Under the pieces are notes generated by a model. The model had not been told where the DNA came from, searched no databases, and saw nothing but the letters and a program-made list of their open reading frames with translations. 34,213 bases of DNA from the NCBI RefSeq assembly GCF_005768555.2, contig NZ_VCHX02000332.1, positions 1-34,213 of the forward strand, given 5' to 3'. The position numbers were made by a program, and so were the translations under genes. Source of the stretch: Streptomyces sporangiiformans (GTDB lineage Bacteria > Actinomycetota > Actinomycetes > Streptomycetales > Streptomycetaceae). This document shows, one piece after another, positions 31,252 through 34,213 of the stretch (position 1 is its first letter; each line of letters opens with the position of its first letter).

Positions 31252-33723
31252 ATGGCCCAGACCCATGAGTGGATGTTCTACGAGGTCATGTGGCGCGGCT
31301 GGGCGGGGCGGGCGCGGGTGCCGTATCCCGTCCCCTGGTGGGCGCAGCAGGCCTTTCGGCGCTGGAGCGACGACTTCGACGCCTTCACGTACGAATCCAA
31401 GGAGGCGGCATTCGCCTCAAACGCCCTGTACCGCTACTGGCACATGGTCGGTGTCAAGGACCACCGCCAGGAGTCCTTAGTCGGTCAGGCGGGCGAGGTC
31501 GAGCCCGTCTACGACAAGTACTGTCTGTCATTCTTCCTCCACGATCCGGCGACCGGCGTACTGCGACTGCCCCAACTGCCGGACGGCGGAAGCGTCGAGC
31601 AGCGTATGGAGGCGCCGCATCTGCCGGTGGTCCTGACGACGTTCCGTACAGCGGAAGGCGTCGAGTTCGTGCAGCGCACCTTCGCCACGGCCGTCGGCGC
31701 GCGGCAGCGGGACCTGGCCGTCACACGGGTGACGGTGAGGAGCCTGACGGGGCAGCCGCGCGAGGGGCTGCTGTGTGCGGCGGTCATGCCGGCGGGACCC
31801 AGCGGGTTCCAGCGGCACGACCGCAACGGACGCCAGATCACCGACCGTCGCCTGACGTTCCTGCGCCATCTGCCGGACGAACAGCGCGTGGAGACCAACT
31901 CCGGCTGGGGCCCCGTCTTCGACACCCCGCCCGAGCAGTACGGCGTGTACGGCAATGCGGACTTCTCCTTCGACCCGGACTCGTACCTGACGCACAGCGC
32001 GTTCCACGACCTGGTGACAGGTGGGAAGCTCAACGGGGCTCTGGAGGCGCAGGACCAGGTGGCCGGCCTGTGCAGTGCGGTGTTCGCCTGGCCGTTCCGG
32101 GTCGCGCAGGACGAGGTCTTCGAGATCGACGTACGGCTGCCGGTCGACCTCTACAGCGGCTCCGCCGATCTGGCCGAAGTGAAAGCGACTCCCGTCGACG
32201 AACTGGAGTCCGCCAACCGCGACTTCTGGACGACGAAGCTGCTTGGGCAGGGAGTCCAGCCTCAACTGCCCCGACCCGTCGGACATCTGACGGATCTCTT
32301 CCGGCAGGCGCGCTCGCAGTTGCTGATCCTCTCCGACCACGGCGAGATCCATCCGGGCCCGACCGTCTACGACTCGTTCTGGATCCGCGACTCGTCGGTG
32401 GAGGCCACGGCCTGTTCCCTGGTCGGTGATTCCGCCCTGGCCGAGCACCAGCTGGGCACGCACTACCCGCTGAAGTTCAACCGGGGCACGGGCCGCATAG
32501 GGCCATGCGCCGAGTACGGCTTCTACGGCGGCCCGCACGAGAAGGACGACCGCGAGTGGGACAGCAACGGTCAGGCGCTGTGGGCGATCGGCCGCTACGA
32601 CCGCACCAGCGGTCGAGGGGCGTCGTTCGGTGCGAAGTTGTACGTCCCCTACGTGCGCGACGCCGCCCGCTGGCTGCGCGACAACCGTGACGGACACGGT
32701 CTGCTGCACAGCGGCTGGAGCGCCGAACACCTCGGCGAGCGCGACAAGCCGCACTACTGGGACGACCTCTGGGGCGTCGCCGGACTGTACGAGGCGGCCC
32801 GTCTCGCGGAACGCGTCGGCGCCCCCGAAGTGCCCGAACTCTGGGCCGCCTTCGACGACCTGAAGCGGGCCACCGCCGACTCGATCCGCTGGGTGCTGGG
32901 CGAGCAGCGCGCCCGCGGCGCCTGGGAGACGTACATCCCGACAGGGCCCGCCGACGTCGGACGACTCGACTCGACGATGATCGGCACGGCCGCGTACTTC
33001 CACCCGCTGCGTCTGCACATGGGCAGCAAACTCGGCGAGGACGTCGACCGGGCGGCACGCTTCACACTCGACACGATGTACGCGCACTTCGTGACCGGGG
33101 GCTACCGGCACGAAGCGGCCTGGAACGCGTACGGACCTTATCTGACCCTGCAGTTGGCGCACGCGTACTTGCTGGCGGGCGATCCCGCCCGGATGGACGC
33201 GCTGCTGGGCTGGACGGTCGGCGCGGGCTTCCCGCAGACGGCGGGCCGGGTGGCCGCGCTGGGTGCCTGGAACGAGCAGCACGCGTTCCCGGTCGCCTCG
33301 GACTTCGCCGAAGTCCCCTACCCGCGCTGGTACATGGGCGACATCCCGCACGGCTGGGCGGCCGCCGAGTATCTGCTGCTGATCCGCGACATCCTCTTCT
33401 TCGAGGCCGACGAGGACCGTGATCCGCATGTGTACATCGCACCGGGTGTACGCCCGCACTGGATGACGGAGGGCGACCCCGTCGCGGTGGACGCGGCGCC
33501 GACGCTCTTCGGGGAGCCGTTCGGGTACCGGCTCACGCACGATCCGGGCGGGCGGACGGTGACGGTCGACATCACTGAGGCGCCGCAGGGGGTGCGGTTC
33601 ATGTATCCCTGCCGGTTCGGCCGCGTACGGGCGGCGTCCGCCGGAGGGCGGCAGCTGCCGGTGGCGGGGCACGACGTGCACGTCCCGGCCGGGACGGGGC
33701 AGTTCACGGTTGCGTACGATTGA
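31252..33723 (+). CDS. putative six-hairpin glycosidase-like protein with a TTA codon
   Basis: An 823-residue cytoplasmic protein, without signal peptide. The first half is beta-rich. The second half is helical, with VYDSFWIRDSSVEATA, GLLHSGWSAEHLG, HYWDDLWGVAGLYEAARLA and GGYRHEAAWNAYGPYLTLQLAHAYLLAG, a pattern like (alpha/alpha)6 barrel glycosidases (glucoamylase/GH63-like). I cannot name the family or substrate. ATG 31252 is preceded by AGGGGG at eight bases; the frame is open upstream through the repeat region, but without coding character. Leu76 is encoded by TTA (31477-31479), so translation should require the bldA tRNA and be delayed to development. The acidic WIRDS region may hold a catalytic residue. 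It converges on the WhiB-like gene. Confidence 0.72.
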   Translation: MAQTHEWMFYEVMWRGWAGRARVPYPVPWWAQQAFRRWSDDFDAFTYESKEAAFASNALYRYWHMVGVKDHRQESLVGQAGEVEPVYDKYCLSFFLHDPATGVLRLPQLPDGGSVEQRMEAPHLPVVLTTFRTAEGVEFVQRTFATAVGARQRDLAVTRVTVRSLTGQPREGLLCAAVMPAGPSGFQRHDRNGRQITDRRLTFLRHLPDEQRVETNSGWGPVFDTPPEQYGVYGNADFSFDPDSYLTHSAFHDLVTGGKLNGALEAQDQVAGLCSAVFAWPFRVAQDEVFEIDVRLPVDLYSGSADLAEVKATPVDELESANRDFWTTKLLGQGVQPQLPRPVGHLTDLFRQARSQLLILSDHGEIHPGPTVYDSFWIRDSSVEATACSLVGDSALAEHQLGTHYPLKFNRGTGRIGPCAEYGFYGGPHEKDDREWDSNGQALWAIGRYDRTSGRGASFGAKLYVPYVRDAARWLRDNRDGHGLLHSGWSAEHLGERDKPHYWDDLWGVAGLYEAARLAERVGAPEVPELWAAFDDLKRATADSIRWVLGEQRARGAWETYIPTGPADVGRLDSTMIGTAAYFHPLRLHMGSKLGEDVDRAARFTLDTMYAHFVTGGYRHEAAWNAYGPYLTLQLAHAYLLAGDPARMDALLGWTVGAGFPQTAGRVAALGAWNEQHAFPVASDFAEVPYPRWYMGDIPHGWAAAEYLLLIRDILFFEADEDRDPHVYIAPGVRPHWMTEGDPVAVDAAPTLFGEPFGYRLTHDPGGRTVTVDITEAPQGVRFMYPCRFGRVRAASAGGRQLPVAGHDVHVPAGTGQFTVAYD

Positions 33724-33756
33724 CAGGGCGGCGCGTGGGTCAGGGGCGGGCGGCGG

Positions 33757-34005
33757 TCACTGCCGCTGCGTCTGGCGGAGGCTGAGCCGCTCCTTCTCGG
33801 ACAGTCCGCCCCAGACCCCGAACCGCTCGTCATGCGTGAGCGCGTATTCGAGGCATGCGGAGCGCATCTCGCACAGGCCGCAGATGCGCTTCGCCTCGCG
33901 CACCGAGCTGCCCGGTTCGGGAAAGAAGAAGTCGGCCCCGGTCTGCGCGCACAGCGCCTGCTCCTGCCAGGAGAGGTCGGGCGCGGCGATGCTTTCGATG
34001 TGCAT
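33757..34005 (-). CDS. WhiB-like iron-sulfur transcription regulator
   Basis: An 82-residue Wbl protein. The four cluster-binding cysteines are C19, C42, C45 and C51 (ALC, then ICGLC, then SAC), followed by the G-V-W-G-G turn (GVWGGLSEKERLSLRQ) that contacts the primary sigma factor. The SWQEQALC and REAKRIC blocks are closest to the WhiB/WhiB2 subgroup. The C-terminus is short, without the AT-hook of WblC/WhiB7. I use ATG 34005; a TTG at 34044 would add 13 residues, and neither has a good ribosome-binding site. An 8-bp tandem repeat begins about 100 bases upstream. Confidence 0.88.
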   Translation of the reverse strand: MHIESIAAPDLSWQEQALCAQTGADFFFPEPGSSVREAKRICGLCEMRSACLEYALTHDERFGVWGGLSEKERLSLRQTQRQ

Positions 34006-34106
34006 GGCGGAGATGGTGCCGGGCAGCGAAAAACGTTCGATCAACGTCGGATCAACGGGCTCCCGGCCGCCGCCCCTCCCGAGGCCCCTGATGACCGCTG
34101 CCCCCG

Positions 34107-34213
34107 CCTGCCCGCCTGCCCGCCTGCGTAGCCGACCCGCCGACCCGCCGACCCGCCGACCCGCCGACCCGCCGACCCGCCGACCCGCCGACCCGCCGAC
34201 CCGCCGACCCGCC
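34107..34213. repeat. 8-bp tandem repeat running off the window end
   Basis: CCGACCCG is repeated about ten times without interruption from 34132 to the last base. It is preceded by CCTGCCCG variants at 34107-34130. The true length is unknown because the window is cut. The period is not a multiple of three and no gene is evident, so it is most likely intergenic, upstream of the WhiB-like gene. Confidence 0.85.

Overview
The window is high-GC actinobacterial DNA, almost certainly from a Streptomyces chromosome. The signs are strong third-position GC bias, many GTG/TTG starts, a WhiB-like regulator, an SsgA-family sporulation protein, and TTA leucine codons in only two of the genes. It looks like chromosomal housekeeping and accessory DNA. 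There are no rRNA or tRNA genes, CRISPR arrays, phage or intact insertion sequences; only a possible transposase relic was found.

Layout. 1-6300: a glycolipid-binding-domain protein, a first ABC-F ATPase, an unrecognised 339-residue protein divergent from a D-amino-acid oxidase, and a BCCT osmolyte transporter. 6390-11363: three secreted peptidases, an M14 carboxypeptidase translationally coupled to an Xaa-Pro dipeptidyl-peptidase, and a divergent M1 aminopeptidase. 11364-13516: a possible IS701-type relic, a structured leader with a small ORF overlapping a RIO kinase, an orphan ATP-synthase b-like protein, and a macro-domain relic. 13517-18984: a MerR regulator convergent with a fatty-acid operon read leftward (alpha-methylacyl-CoA racemase, acyl-CoA dehydrogenase relic, thiolase fadA, multifunctional fadB). 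19110-22540: MmcQ/YjbR, a saccharopine-dehydrogenase-like reductase, a small membrane protein, endonuclease V, a YciI protein and a small basic protein. 22617-24425: a secreted Asp-box propeller with a TTA codon, divergent from an SsgD-like sporulation protein. 24426-28865: a putative antibiotic-response operon, with a second ABC-F gene behind a long leader followed by a UvrA-like ABC ATPase and a strong terminator. 28955-34213: DDAH, an acyl-ACP desaturase behind a triple palindromic operator, a large non-coding hairpin, a TTA-containing glycosidase-like gene, a WhiB-like gene, and an 8-bp tandem repeat running off the end.

The strongest candidate system is the ABC-F/UvrA-like operon. It has an AT-rich block directly upstream of a near-consensus promoter (the WblC/WhiB7 pattern), a strong ribosome-binding site in front of a three-codon upstream ORF, and two hairpins before the ABC-F start. 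This is the architecture expected for ribosome-mediated attenuation in response to translation inhibitors. Other points of interest are the RIO kinase leader, two gene relics that kept native protein sequence while losing internal parts, a tandem repeat in which the units carry a Shine-Dalgarno sequence and (in two of them) an ATG, and several dyad or array operators.

Limits: all family calls come from motif recognition by eye. No alignment, folding or database search was run.
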